DNA of 64,000 bases from Taudactylus pleione (taxonomy: Eukaryota; Chordata; Amphibia; Anura; Myobatrachidae), in the NCBI GenBank assembly GCA_031769625.1, contig JAUIMM010000885.1, forward strand, positions 2,995,001-3,059,000, written 5' to 3'. The position numbers were made by a program, and so were the translations under genes. Shown here piece after piece: positions 1-12,412 of this stretch (the first letter of the stretch is position 1; each line of letters opens with the position of its first letter). Below the pieces are notes generated by a model. It saw nothing but the letters and a program-made list of their open reading frames with translations, had not been told where the DNA came from and did not search any database.

Positions 1-1672
1 TATGTTATTTCAAAGTATTATTAAAAATAAATGTCTTTTAAAAGAATACATTATATATTACTCCTGCAACCATTGGGAACTGCAGGTCAAGGGCCCTTGG
101 CTCTGAGTGAGGCTGGAGAACAATAAATCTGCGGAAAGCTGAAAATTTCTGTGAGTTCCCTCCAGTTGTCATTTTAAAAGTTCTCAGTCACATAAACAAA
201 ACTCTTGTATTTCCTTACTGGAAAAATAAAGTGATCATTTTATGGTTTAGAGAATGATCATGTACAGTAGATTGTAGTTTGCTAATGTTACTGTTTTCCT
301 TGCCTTCAAAACTGCTCAGTATCTTTATACAGTTTGTATCATTATAGTAATCTCTCTTCTGAAAGGATATATTATATCAAATACATTTCATGCCTGAGAT
401 GGTGAAATTGGAAGTTGAGTTACTTCTATCCAAAGATAACTTGAGGGAGGTTATTACTTATTACTACAGACAGACCAGTTGTTTTTAACCATGAATGATA
501 AAAGAAAGACAGACAGACAGACACAAGCAATCATAAGCTTTTTATTTGGAGATGACCTGCTATTCACATAAAATACGAGATTACTGCAAAATATACAGTA
601 TATGGGATGTTTTACAAAAACTGCATGAAAGATCCAATTAAAGCAGCAAGCTGTTTCTAAAAGTTTTGCTGCATAGCCTTTTTCATTGGGTAAGTGTACT
701 CTTTATTTCCTTCCTGTTAATCCTCTATGTTGTAATTTTACATGTGCTGTCCACATATTGATTTATTGATTGTGCTTTTATTTGCCACCATGTCTGTGTG
801 ATTATTTATAGAATAATTATTATATTATAGGTAACATGCTGTTCAGGGAATGTTATAGAAACATCAAACTCTAGGCAGCTAAGTATATTTTTAAGTGTGA
901 AATAATAATAAGGGTAGACTCTTAGCCTTATATGATTGCTGAATATTTAAACAGAAATTCAACCATTTTAATATTTTGTATGTGTGTGTGGGGGGCAGAT
1001 GTTGGGGGGTTGGATCATGGTGTTTGAGGAGCAACACATCAAAAAATTATCAAACATACAGTATTTAGCTAATAATTGGCAGGGTCACAAAAAACTACAG
1101 TATCTATCTGTGTTGATGCCAAATTTTATAGTAAAAACTGACAAATTTGGAATGGCCTAGAGAAGCAAAATTCCATCATTTTTCTACACATCCAGTTTTC
1201 CAAAAAGACCCAGTTTAAAAAAAATAAAAATGGAACTCGGTGGGTGTACAGAAGGTCTTGCTTTGACAGAAAGCTCTTGTTTCAGTTCATTATGTAAGGA
1301 AGGGTGAGATTTATTTAGAAAGTTACCTTTTTAAGAGATTTGGTAAAATGTACCCCATTTTAAAGCTATTTCATTAAATTTCATAAAGTTACATATGACA
1401 GGTGTTGGATATGTTCTTGGTGTACTTTGAGTGACTTCACATGAAATGAACGATATGGCTAATTTCTCCACTTACAGCATGTCTTCTGCGAGCTGGAGGG
1501 GAATTAGCGATATTTGTATTTTGGGGCTGGTGGGGGGCACAGTACTGTTACACTATTAGCCTGGCCCCACTGTAAGAAGCATTGATAGAGGTCCATGCGA
1601 TGCCAGAGGTGGCAGATAGAGAATCAGTATTGCTGTTGCCAGCCCAGTGAAATCAATAATTATAAATATTTA
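1..1672. other. AT-rich unique DNA, no gene seen
   Basis: No reading frame of useful length and no recognisable repeat apart from a short GACA run near 510-525. Contains ordinary AT-rich sequence with scattered short A and T tracts. Confidence 0.6.
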
Positions 1673-1849
1673 GGGGAAGATGTACTAAGCTCTGGAAAAT
1701 GATAAATTGAAGAGTGATAAACTACTGACCAATCAGCTCCTAACTGTCATTTTTCAAACACAGCCTGTAACATGACAGTTAGGAGCTGAGAGGCTTGTAG
1801 TTTATCACTCCCTAATTTTTCACTTTCCAGAGCTCAGTACATATTCCCC
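1673..1849. mobile_element. Palindromic MITE, PIF/Harbinger-like, TSD TTA
   Basis: Starts GGGGAAGATGTACTAAGC and ends with the inverse (AGTACATATTCCCC). TTA flanks both ends (1670-1672 and 1850-1852). Almost the whole element folds back: the left arm CAATCAGCTCCTAACTGTCA is answered by TGACAGTTAGGAGCTGA. The centre (AACACAGCCTGT) is shared with 15414-15589 and 31455-31556, so this is a repeated family. It has no coding capacity. The TTA duplication and GGGG terminus fit PIF/Harbinger MITEs. Confidence 0.8.
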
Positions 1850-1905
1850 TTATTCAATGAACAGCTATAAGAGAGTGGGGAATACAAAAGTGCTCAGTGC
1901 ACTGA

Positions 1906-2450
1906 GGGTCTGATTCAGCAAGGAATGCACAGGAGAGAACGCATGCACTCGGCCGATGTTTTAGCTCTGCACATGCGTATGCATTGCAGCGCGTGCGTGA
2001 ACTAGCTATTGCGATGGGTACTGCGATTGCAGAGTTTACACAGACCCAGAGCACAGTGATTGACAGGTAGTGCCGTTTGAGGGTGGTGACGGGGGGGGTG
2101 GTCGGGCGAATGCAGGTGTGCCAATGCATTGGGACGGCGTTGCAGGGGCATGCATATATTATCCACTGCGATTCTATAAGCAGCCTGAGGCCTCATAGCG
2201 TGCGCTGAAGTTAGCAGTTCCTGAGTGAGGTCTGACCTGCCTTACCTGTGCGTATGGGTCCGATGTTACTCGATGTTACTGATTATTTCGCTATATTGCC
2301 CAAATATACAGATGTGTGTAAGGAGAAGTGGGCGTCCTTATGTTAGGATGTGATCGAATTGCGATTGCAAACATTTGCATAACAACGCTGATATTAGCAA
2401 CTGCAGTGCGTGCGTATTGGCAGAATAGCGATCCTTGCTGAATCAGGCCC
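1906..2450. mobile_element. GGGCCTGATTCAG-type MITE, TSD TGA
   Basis: Begins GGGTCTGATTCAG and ends CTGAATCAGGCCC. TGA lies directly outside both ends (1903-1905, 2451-2453). The interior contains short motifs seen in relatives at 4804, 32570 and 42200 (GTGACAGG-like, GGTGGTGACGGG, GGGCATGCATA). Non-coding, 545 bp. Confidence 0.8.
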
Positions 2451-2469
2451 TGAATACACAATGCAGAGA

Positions 2470-2478
2470 TTATTATTA

Positions 2479-2518
<40 letters not shown>

Positions 2519-2590
2519 TAGTATCATGTTTTATTTTTAAGGTGCCACATAGATCCTGCAGCACAGTGAACCTTGAAATATCAAAGGTAC
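2470..2590 (-). repeat. (ATT)n microsatellite with LINE-like 3' tail
   Basis: About 16 ATT units (2470-2517) are followed by a segment that on the minus strand reads ...CTGCAGGATCTATGTGGCACC... before the AAT repeat. This resembles the 3' ends of CR1/L2-type LINEs that finish in an AATAAT microsatellite; 13255-13302 and 26340-26706 are similar. The LINE assignment is from memory of such tails, not from coding sequence. Confidence 0.5.
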
Positions 2591-2659
2591 AGCAAATGCA
2601 GACAGGCACTGCAGATGTATACTAGTAAATATCAGGGTGGTAAGTGCAGTGGATCCAGT

Positions 2660-2735
2660 CATCCCTGTCCTGCACCCCTAAATTTTGCTCATCCATGTCC
2701 TGCACCCCTAAATTCTGTCATCCATGTCCTGCTCC
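2660..2735. repeat. Short tandem repeat, ~30 bp unit
   Basis: About 2.5 copies of a unit reading CATCCATGTCCTGCACCCC followed by TAAATTTTG. The copies differ by a few bases. It opens a short frame but nothing supports coding. Confidence 0.7.
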
Positions 2736-2739
2736 TGCT

Positions 2740-4083
2740 TCTAGTTACAGAATGGTTTTGATGACTGATAATCCTTTCAGCTGTATATCTCCAGATTATG
2801 ATTCTGGTGAGTTTGAGGATTCTTATAGAGTGACTCTCACTGCAATTCAGTTTCCCCCACGACACTACAATCCACCATGTAATTACAGATTGGACCCTTA
2901 AGTCAAGGGACAGCGTGATGCCCATTTGATACTTGGGCCCATGTGCAGTACATAACTTGGCCCCATGGTGGATATGCCAGGGACAATGGTCTAAGGCAAT
3001 TATCTGCTGAAGGACACTTCTGAAGTGAGAAGGCGGTGGTACTCCTTTGCGCTTGTTCTACAAGGAGATAGGGAAAGGTCCAATGTTCTACTCTTGAACT
3101 TTTTTTGCACTTTCAAAAATGACCCTTTACGATTACACCATTAAATCCTTCATTTGAAATTTTGTTTTGTTTTTTCCTTTAGCTAATCAATAAACAATAT
3201 ATTTCTAAATGTGTTTCCATGTTGCCCCCAGGATTATACTGTACACTATATTGTGACTGGTATATGTACGTACATGTACAGCCTAAACAGCGAACCGAAT
3301 ATAACCTTAAAAGTTACAGCGCAAATGCTGAAAGTGACTGAGCCATAAACTATATTTTCCTTTTTTTCTTCAGTAGTTTTGTTTCTCTTCTCAACTTTAC
3401 ATTTATTTAAAAAACAACTATTTTATCACCATTCACTGCAAAGCCACCGCAGTATAAATTCCCATTTGATATTCAGTACCTGATGTCAGCATTCATTTAC
3501 TTACTTTAAGCTAAACTCAGGCAGTGAGCTGTAAACACAACATACAGATGCTAGAACTATCCTCCGTATTTACGAGCCAGCACACGCGTCGCCCAACCTG
3601 CTTTAAACATCTGGAAAGTGGCATTTTCTGTACAATAAATAAAGGTTGTTGCTCCTGCATACATATTTTCTCTTGTTCCCTATAACATTGTTTCATGCAT
3701 CCAGCACTTACATACATAATTCTGAATTGTTCATTGTCTCTGTTTAGAGTGTAAGAAATTGGGATGTAGGATGTAGAGAGGATTTGGGGATATTTCATCA
3801 TTGAGAGGGACAATGTATAAAACATTAGCATCAATATGGCCAAACTGACAGAATTAGGTAAAAATTCTATATTTTATGCAGAGCACAAAATTACTGATGG
3901 AGCCAATGTTATTGCAAAAAGAAATTATTTCATATTGTGCCACATTGCATATGCGGACAAAATTATCCAAACTTGTAGTTATTTTTTTTATCTTGAGCCA
4001 TCCATTTTACCTAGGAATTCAAGCACCATTGTCAAGTAATGACAGAGACAATCTGTTACCTTCATGGTCATATATTCTCAGGA
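2740..4083. other. Unique DNA, no gene seen
   Basis: AT-rich sequence with no convincing reading frame, repeat or RNA gene. Confidence 0.5.
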
Positions 4084-4462
4084 CGGGATGTACTAAGCAT
4101 CACATCCGCAATGTACGTCTCACCACTTGTCGTGTACATATCAGTGTTAATTATGCCTGTATGTACTTAGAAATGCAATTAAAACCGCAGCAGGACAGCT
4201 CTCACGATAGACTCAGATAGAGAGACTTCCGGGCTTAAGTCCCAGAAGTCCCTCTGTGCATGCGCAGAATGGCGCGTGCCGCCGTGGGGACACCAGGAGG
4301 GATCTGATTGGATCCCTCCCAGAAGAAATGTGAATAGAAGCCCCTAGGCTTCTATTGGGTAATGACATCTAAAGATGGCGGATCTTGGTACATATGGAAA
4401 TGCAGGCAGAACTCAGAAAACTGTATTTTTTGAATTTTGGATGCAATTTCATGCTTAGTAGA
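4084..4462. mobile_element. MITE-like inverted-repeat element
   Basis: Opens with GGGATGTACTAAGCAT and closes with ATGCTTAGTAGAC, an inverted terminal match like that of 1673-1849. The interior holds smaller hairpins (GAGGGATCTGATTGGATCCCTC and AGAAGCCCCTAGGCTTCT) and one TGCATGCGCA site. Ends and target duplication are not resolved. Confidence 0.55.
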
Positions 4463-4803
4463 CAATTTCAAAATTAGCCATCACAAATATACCACAACTT
4501 GTATTAATGTGTCATTATCACTAGATGAAATAGAATAGCAATCCTGCAAAGAAGAACCATTTCTTAGATACTGTGTATAATGGTCCTGTTACAAAGTTGG
4601 ATGGAAATTGTACGTTGCTCCCGTTTTGCGTGCATGGAAAAAAATGTGTGATATACAAAGTGACAGACATCTAGAGGTGCATCCGTCCCCTTTGTGTAAA
4701 CTTGGTTTCCTTCCCATAGTTATCATCAGTGCACTATCATCTGCCCTGTACTCGGGGCAAAAGCTGTTCCTGCAAACAGGCATCCAACTATGCAGAGTTC
4801 ATA

Positions 4804-5404
4804 GGACCTGATTCAGACCCGCTCGCTAGGATGCGTTCGCACGCAGCCAACCGATTGTTTGCATTCTGCGCATGCATCGCAATGCGCATGCGCAAACTAG
4901 TGCGAGCGATCAGGAAGCGTAAGCTCGGCGCCCATAGAAAGCCCTGCAGAATGAGTGATAGGAGAGGCCGTTTGTGGGTGGTGACAAGGGCTGGCCACTA
5001 GAAACGGGGGAGTGAGGTTTGAACGCAGGCGTGCCTCAGCGTCCCAACGCCGTTTCAGAGGCGTGCATAGTTAAGATGCAGAGTCATAGTACACGTCTCT
5101 TGGTTGTATATCACACTGAAGCACTTGCAGTGCTTGCTGTGGAGTATGGTCAGCCACAAGCATTGCGTTCGCTTACAATGGTACTCGATGTACCGACGGT
5201 TGCATACACTTCCTGGAGACGATGTGTGCAATTGAACATTTTAAGGCAGGCTGGTGGGAATCTGCATACACAATGCGATCGCACGCTAAGACATAGTGGG
5301 CGTGCTAATGCCTTGCCGTGCGATCGCTTGTCTTGCCAAAATTTGCACATGCATCTAGCTCGCGAAATACATCTAGCGAGCGGGCAAATGAGACAATTTA
5401 GCCC
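4804..5404. mobile_element. GGGCCTGATTCAG-type MITE, right end degraded
   Basis: Left end GGACCTGATTCAGACCCGCTC. The interior matches 57940-58523 in the opposite orientation (CTCGCTAG, GCGTTCGCACGCAGCC, GACATAGTGGGCG, GCGATCGC). A perfect TGCGCATGCGCA lies at 4883-4894. The right end (TTTAGCCC) is altered and the target duplication cannot be read cleanly. Open frames here are chance frames in GC-rich palindromic DNA. Confidence 0.7.
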
Positions 5405-6535
5405 TAAAGCCTGGCCAAGCATCTCTGCCACCTGGAGCTCTGCTTGTCGTACATGTATAGAGGGGGGCGTGCCACAAGTCCATATGCTGTCACTTGCATC
5501 ACGCCCTGCAATGCGTGACCATGACCCCTATTGTGGATGCACTGTTCTACAACCCCAGCCCATCCCTGGTTGGAAGTGTACATGCCACTGAAATTTGAAC
5601 AACTCTGCATCTCTTATATTTGATTATCCTCAGATTTGGTGCATGCTCAGTGCTAAAACACACAAGATATGATGAGTATGTTCAACTCTGTATCAGCCCT
5701 AATGTCTGCACAGTATGTATTAGAGAGACACTGTTTTTTTGCTTTCTTACAACCTGAAGCACAATGGCCTTTCGGTCAACTGCCAGATTTACAAGACTTC
5801 CTTTCCAAGCCAGTTTCTGACTCATTCGTCTGCTGTCTTATGTTTAAAAAACAACATTTAAGCCTATATAGATTTTTATTTACCCTGCACTATCACCTTA
5901 CTGTATATTTAAAATGCAAAGTGCAAAACAATACCATTGAGCAGCTGTTATATATAAAATGATCCAAGCCTGTGAGAAGGCTGATAAAATAAGCTGATAG
6001 CTTAGTGACAGTTCTTACAATAACATTTTGTAAAATAGCCATCAAATGCTGAATTCCATAAAGACGAAACGCGCCAGTTTCAGATGCTGAGGATAAATTG
6101 TTTAAGGACAAAATTGTTAACGCTCAGATATGAGGTAAGAAGTGTATAGAGAGTGACAAAGTATTTCCAGCCCATCCACACTGGGAATCCTCCATGGTAC
6201 TTGTGGAGGATGGTAGTGCTCAAATGCTCAGATATCTGGTCCATTCATACAATGATAACTATCATCAATTCTATCATGGATTTTTGTCTTCACAGAGTAC
6301 AATATTGGCAAGCCTGAATCATCTATGAGCAACGCTCAACAGGGGAATCATGCATTGAAGCCTGTATCTCTCGTTTCACCTTTTGCTTTCATAAGGGATC
6401 GCCTAGAAGTGGAGAAGTGATGCATTCACACTCCATATGTACTGTATGTAAGAAACAGTGTGTGTAATAAAAAGCATATTTATACAGTATACATGGGTTC
6501 AAAATCCATAGTATTTGTGCCAAGCATATGTCAGG
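5405..6535. other. Unique DNA, no gene seen
   Basis: No supported gene. Frames such as 5669-5962 have no recognisable domain and no homopolymer-free coding signature. Confidence 0.5.
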
Positions 6536-7431
6536 CATAACAAGTGTCAATACTTACAGTATGCTTCACAATAATGTAACAAGTGTGAATACTTATGCCT
6601 CACCATAAAGTAGCAAGTGTGAATACTTATGCCTCACCATAAAGTAGCAAGTGTGAATACTTATGCCTCACCATAAAGTAGCAAGTATGAAAACTTATGC
6701 CTCACGATAATGTAACAAGTGTGAATACTTATGCCTCACCATAAAGTAACAAGTGTGAATACTTATGCCTCACCATAAAGTAGCAAGTGTGAATACTTAT
6801 GCCTCACCATAAAGTAGCAAGTATGAAAACTTATGCCTCACAATAATGTAACAAGTGTGAATACTTATGCCTCACCATAAAGTAACAAGTGTGAATACTT
6901 ATGCCTCACCATAAAGTAGCAAGTGTGAATACTTATGCCTCACCATAAAGTAGCAAGTATGAAAAGTTATGCCTCACGATAATGTAACAAGTGTGAATAC
7001 TTATGCCTCACCATAAAGTAACAAGTGTGAATACTTATGCCTCACCATAAAGTAGCAAGTATGAAAAGTTATGCCTCACGATAATGTAACAAGTGTGAAT
7101 ACTTATGCCTCACCATAAAGTAACAAGTGTGAATACTTATGCCTCACCATAAAGTAGCAAGCATGAAAAGTTATGCCTCACCATAAAGTAACAAGTGTGA
7201 ATGTTCATATCTCACAATACTGTAACAAGCACGAATACTTATGCCTCATGATAAAATAACAAGTGTAAATATTTAGTAACAAGTGTGAATATTTATGCCT
7301 CATAATAAGTAACGAGTGTGAATATGTATCTTTCATGATAAAATAACAAGTGCGAAAACTTATGCCTCACAATAATGAAAGATGTGTAAATAATTATGCC
7401 TCACAATAAAGTAAAGAGTGCAAATATTAAT
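6536..7431 (+). repeat. 34-bp minisatellite, left array
   Basis: About 26 units of 34 bp, typified by AGTGTGAATACTTATGCCTC followed by ACCATAAAGTAACA. A marker variant (GTATGAAAA in place of GTGTGAATA) recurs at about 6685, 6821, 6957, 7059 and 7161. Spacings are 136, 136, 102 and 102 bp, that is 4, 4, 3 and 3 units, so a higher-order repeat is laid over the 34-bp period. The right edge decays before the insertion at 7432. Confidence 0.9.
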
Positions 7432-8335
7432 AAATTTCCAATGTTAGAGGGGTATCTTTATGGGAGCATAAGCTGCTACCTAAATCGTCAATCTTCAAAA
7501 CAAGGATATCACCATAATCCAGAGAAATATTAATTAACAAACAATATAAGAAGAGACAACTCAGTAGCACTAATAAAATGTATTAGAAACACAATACTTA
7601 GTACATCCCTTAATAATTTGATGTCCAAGCAGGAGGATGTTGGTGTTGATTCAATTCTTTCGTGCACAAAAGTTCACTTGACATGAAAGAAAATATTAAA
7701 AGGAAAAAATGTGTAGTAATGTCTTATTAAATACGTAACTTAGTTTTTCTTTTTCTTTTTTTTTTTTCTTCCCTCCTCCCACTATATCGAATAGCGTACC
7801 CCACTCACAATTGAATAGGTGTAAACCTATATATCAGGGTATCTATATTGTTTAATCCACTTAAATCCCAATGCATCAATATAGTTGTTTTAAAGAGTTG
7901 CTTATGGTGGGCGTACTCCAACTCGCAATCTGTAGATGATTTATATTCTCATCAAGGTTTCTTTAATAGCTCAATCTAGCGTACCCGGACTCACGCAAAA
8001 CATAGAGATGATATGGTCATAAAGGTATCTTTTAAAGCCCAAATAGCAATGGCGTACCCGCACTCACGTAAAGTATCAGGATAAATTGCCTCAAAAGGTA
8101 TCTTTAACAGTCAGAAAAGGGACAACATACCCCAACTCACTCTGATTCAGATGCTTGGACTCCCATAAAGGTTTCTTTGTGTCCCAGATTTCTGTGTGTT
8201 ATTCAATGTGGATCTCTCCACAAAGCGACAAGGCCGTTATTTTCAGAAAAATGTTTTAATATGGGGTCACAAGGGATACACAACCAGGAGATGTCTCCAA
8301 CATAAGAAAATCGGTGAATATATATTATCACAGAT
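7432..8335. repeat. Unclassified sequence inserted inside the minisatellite
   Basis: Separates two arrays of the same 34-bp repeat. It holds four or five degenerate units of roughly 65-85 bp, each with GCGTACCC..ACTCACG followed by an AAAGGTATCTTT-like palindrome (near 7795, 7910, 7978, 8052, 8128). A pyrimidine tract lies at 7745-7785. No coding capacity. I do not recognise the family. Confidence 0.6.
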
Positions 8336-8547
8336 AATTAGTGTAAATATTGATGCCTTATGATAAAGTAACAAATGTGAATGTTTATGTTGTTTGATAA
8401 AGTAATAAGTGTAAATATGTATGCCTTACTGTAAAGTAACATATATTTATAATTCCAGATAAAGCAACATGTGTGAATATTTATGCCTCAGGATAAAGTA
8501 ACCAGTGTGAATAATGATGCCATTTGATAAAGTAACAGGTCACGATA

Positions 8548-8597
<50 letters not shown>

Positions 8598-9238
8598 TTT
8601 ATGCCTCATGATAATGTAACAAGTGTGAATATTTATACTTCATGATAATGTAACAAGTGTGAATATTTATACCTCATGATAATGTAACAAGTGTGAATAT
8701 TTATACCTCATGATAATGTCACAAGTGTGAATATTTATACCTCATGATAATGTAACAAGTGTGAATATTTATACCTCATGATAATGTAACAAGTGTGAAT
8801 ATTTATGCCTCACGATAATGTAGCAAATGTGAATATTTATGATCTGTGACAATGTAACAAGTGTGAATATTTATGCCTCACGACAATGTAACAAGTGTGA
8901 ATATTTATGCCTCACGACAATGTAACAAGTGTGAATATTTATACCTCATGATAATGTAACAAGTGTGAATATTTATGCCTCACGATAATGTAGCAAATGT
9001 GAATATTTATGATCTGTGACAATGTAACAAGTGTGAATATTTATGCCTCACGACAATGTAACAAGTGTGAATATTTATGCCTCACGACAATGTAACAAGT
9101 GTGAATATTTATGCCTCACGACAATGTAACAAGTGTGAATATTTATACCTCACGACAATGTAACAAGTGTGAATATTTATGCCTCACGATAATGTAGCAA
9201 ATGTGAATATTTATGATCTGTGACAATGTAACAAGTAA
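8336..9238 (+). repeat. 34-bp minisatellite, right array, with (TAA)n
   Basis: Same family as 6536-7431, typified by TGTGAATATTTATGCCTCA followed by CGATAATGTAACAAG. A (TAA)n run sits at 8549-8597. A marker unit (TAGCAAATG followed by GATCTGTGACAATG) recurs at about 8821, 8991 and 9194, spacings of 5 and 6 units, showing block duplication. Confidence 0.9.
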
Positions 9239-9673
9239 ATTATAACCATTGACCCAATTCTACTTTTATTACTAGGATTAGAATAATGATGATTAGTATG
9301 AGTAACATTATTATTTTTATTATTAATAATAATATAATACTCCCTCATTTCTCAGACAGGTAAAATCCTCAATTCCCCTCTTCCCCCGGAAGATCACCCA
9401 ATTACTCTCCTCATGCGCTGGCTCATGAAATAGTTTATACAATTTTTCCGAAACTATTCTGAAATCATTTCTCTCCCAACCGCGAAAAGCAGCTTGTAAA
9501 AAAAGCGCTTTCTCTACATTATCATTGTATCAATCATCCAATTTTTATTTTAAAATATTTGTGAATTACTTATGCCGGTGCACATCATGGCGGTTGTGCT
9601 GACGACAGCCCTCAATGCTTATTTAGCACAAAAGTAATAACACAACCAAAGATGTGGGGAATAAATTCACCTT
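9239..9673. other. AT-rich spacer, no gene seen
   Basis: Contains ATT/TAAT-rich sequence near 9300-9340 and otherwise unremarkable DNA. Confidence 0.5.
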
Positions 9674-9990
9674 AGGGAGCATACACACGGTCAGATTTGT
9701 CAGATTTGTCAGATTTGTCAGATTTGTCAGATGAACGACTGAACGATTGAACGATTTGAACGATTGAACGATTTTTGACTGCATTAAAATGAATGGAATC
9801 GTCCAAGTCTGACTGCAAACACATCAGATGTCAGAAATCGTTATCTGACCATCGGGAACGCGCATCGTTGATCGTCCATCGTTCAGGCATGTCAGATATG
9901 AACGATTTTCCTTCAGATATGAACGACTGAACGATTTTTAAATCGTTATCGTTCATATCTGAAGGAAAAATCTGATCGTGTGTATGCACC
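9674..9990. mobile_element. MITE with GCATACACACG termini
   Basis: The left terminus GAGCATACACACGGTCAGATT is mirrored by AATCTGATCGTGTGTATGC at the right. The interior is simple: four GTCAGATTT repeats (9692-9730) and many copies of GAACGATT in both orientations, which give extended hairpins around 9890-9965. Non-coding; target duplication not resolved. Confidence 0.75.
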
Positions 9991-10623
9991 ATAAAACTTC
10001 AATTTGTCATTTTTCTTTTGTACTTGGCTATTTGTCTGTAAACCTATTCTGATAAAATATGGGCAGGCTGCCTGGCTGAGAGCTACAGCCCTGACGAAAC
10101 TGCTCACAAGCCCGAGCGTTAATTATACCCAATGTGAAATATTTCTAGAGCTGGAAAAAACTGCATATGTCTTCCCTGTATTTCCTCGCTTGTACGGTGA
10201 CCACTTACAAATGAGTGGGCATACAGTAAATACATTTTTGCTTTCAAGCTGAATACTGTGCTTTGGTAGTGCCAGGACATCTGTCCGCCCCCAACCTTCA
10301 TTTGGCATGGGGAATAGTTTCAACTACAGAGGTGGGTTTGCAGGGATCATTATAGAAACTGCCCACTATGCAAACAACAGGACATCAATTTCTTGCACAC
10401 AGTCCTACTGGGCAGATATCATTTCACACCTGATGCCCTCCTCTAATGCCAGCATGGCACAGCCTGAGTTGCAGAATGACTGATAATTAGATTAATCTAA
10501 GTGAACAGCTGGGAAGTCATGGTGCTTATACAGTACATATGGTTCTGAAAGTTTCGTGATTGCTGCCACTGCTAAATACTGTAAGTACAATTCTCATCAT
10601 AGTGTGGCTTTTATATGGGCTTC

Positions 10624-10662
<39 letters not shown>

Positions 10663-11973
10663 TTTCTTGAAGGTTCTGGTAAAAAAAATATATAACAACA
10701 ACTCACAATGTAAAATGATGCAATGGCCTCATAAGACTTGGGTATGGAGCAGACCACCAATATATCTTCTGAACAAATGATTGCATAAGGTAAACTATCA
10801 TGGCAAAGAAAAGTGTTCAAATAACATAATTTCATAATAAAGTCCTTATCTCATACAAAACAACTGCAGTTAGTATACCAAACCTACCAAGTGTTTTGAT
10901 TTTGACGGGACAGTCTTGCATCTTGTTGGAAATGACGTGAGTGCAGGTGCTGATATTGCAGAGTTATGTAGGCACACACCAGTGGATGGCTCACACTATG
11001 AACAAATCAGTTCCTTACGCAGTGGTGTTGATTTATTGATAGTTAACAGGTACAGCCGTACTCACTGTTACATGTACACTGGTAATGGAGCGGAGCTTGA
11101 GCAAAACAGGGTTCATAGCAGCTCACAAACTGGAGAGTGTAAACTGCTTGTGGGTAGCGGTACAGGATGCTGGACCAGTATTATAGCAAGTATTTATACC
11201 AGGTATCTCATATGGGAGCAAAGTAGGAGACTAGTGTCTCCCAACATGTCACTCTACACAGTACACAGTAAAGACAAGATGGACCCTACACATGCTCAGT
11301 AGTACTCTCAGTGGCCATCTTGGAACAAGGCATGAAGCCTCCCTGGAGAAACAGAAAGACTGAAGTTTGCACAGTAGTGCACTCCTCTTTCAACACTTTT
11401 CAGGCCCAGTCTGGCTGTCCCATTCACCTTCTCTAGTTTCCAGTGGAAGGGAGATGTTGGGAGGTCACAATATCTCATTTGCTGCTCTGCATACTGTAGC
11501 AGGCATCTAAAACTGTGCTGAGAGAAGCTGGAGACAGTCCAGCAGCTCAGAAAGCACTGAGAATGCCCCTCTGCATGAAGGCCAATGGGGGTGCGATTAC
11601 CCCCTCCCAAATGTTGGGGGGTGTGGTATAAGTTAACCAGCATCCAGGGAAAGCATTTAATCTTTCAGAAGCAAAAGCCAACACTAGAGAAAAATGGCTG
11701 AAAAGGAAATCAAGTTTGCGCACGGCTACCAAACCATGTTACTCACGAAAGTGCCAGCAGTGAGAAAAGCCATTGGTTGCAAATGAACATTTAAAGACAA
11801 ACAGGGGGCAAATTTTAATTTCAGGGCACACCTAGGCACAGCAGTAACCTCCCAAACCATTCAATTTTATTATTTTCATTGTTTCTTTATAAGCCCTCAT
11901 TTGGCTGTTGACAGTTTAATATAAAAATGTACAAGTCATGAGCTATGCCATTTTATTTTATTGTCAATTAAAA
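9991..11973. other. Unique DNA with one (TA)n tract, no gene seen
   Basis: A (TA)n microsatellite lies at about 10626-10661. Frames at 10916-11302 (+) and 11308-11643 (-) have no recognisable domain, and I do not call them genes. 10890-11720 is moderately GC-rich and could be an old repeat that I cannot name. Confidence 0.5.
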
Positions 11974-12412
11974 GTTTGAGTCTCCCATATCCAAAATGCT
12001 TGGGACCAGGGGTATTTTAGATATCGGAATATTCCGTATTTTGGAATATTTTCATATCATAATGAGATATCTTGGGAATGGGACCCAAATCTAAACACAG
12101 AATGCATTTATGTTATATATACACCTTATACACACAGCCTGCCGGTAACTGTATACAATAATTTCAATAATTTTGTGGCTCAAACAAAGTTTGTGTACAG
12201 ACATGAAATTCATTTGTTTCATATACACCCCATACACAAAGCCTGAAGGTAATTTTATACTTTAATTTTAATAATTTTGTGCCTTAAACAAAGTTTGTGA
12301 GCATTGAACCAACAAAGAGCAAAGGTTTCACTATCTCAGTCATGCTAAAAAAAATTAAGTTTTTAAGAATTTTCCATATTTCGGAATATTTGGATCAGGG
12401 AGACTCAGCCTG
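11974..12412. mobile_element. Tigger/MER2-like pogo-group MITE with internal duplication
   Basis: Ends TTGAGTCTCCC and GGGAGACTCAGCCTG are inverted. The interior (CAAAATGCTTGGGACCAG, TATTCCGTATTTTGGAATAT, GAGATATCTTGGGAATGGGA, AACAAAGTTTGTG) closely resembles, from memory, the mammalian MER2 family derived from Tigger (pogo branch of Tc1/mariner). A segment of about 100 bp (ATACACC..AAACAAAGTTTGTG) occurs twice in tandem, near 12115-12200 and 12220-12300. No transposase is present. Confidence 0.7.

Noticed and set aside
5019..5591. 190-codon plus-strand frame
   Set aside because: It starts in and runs through a MITE (4804-5404) and shows no domain; relatives of the MITE do not keep the frame.
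6536..9238. Regular 34-bp repeats considered as a CRISPR array
   Set aside because: Units are contiguous with no unique spacers, there are no cas genes, and the setting is vertebrate.
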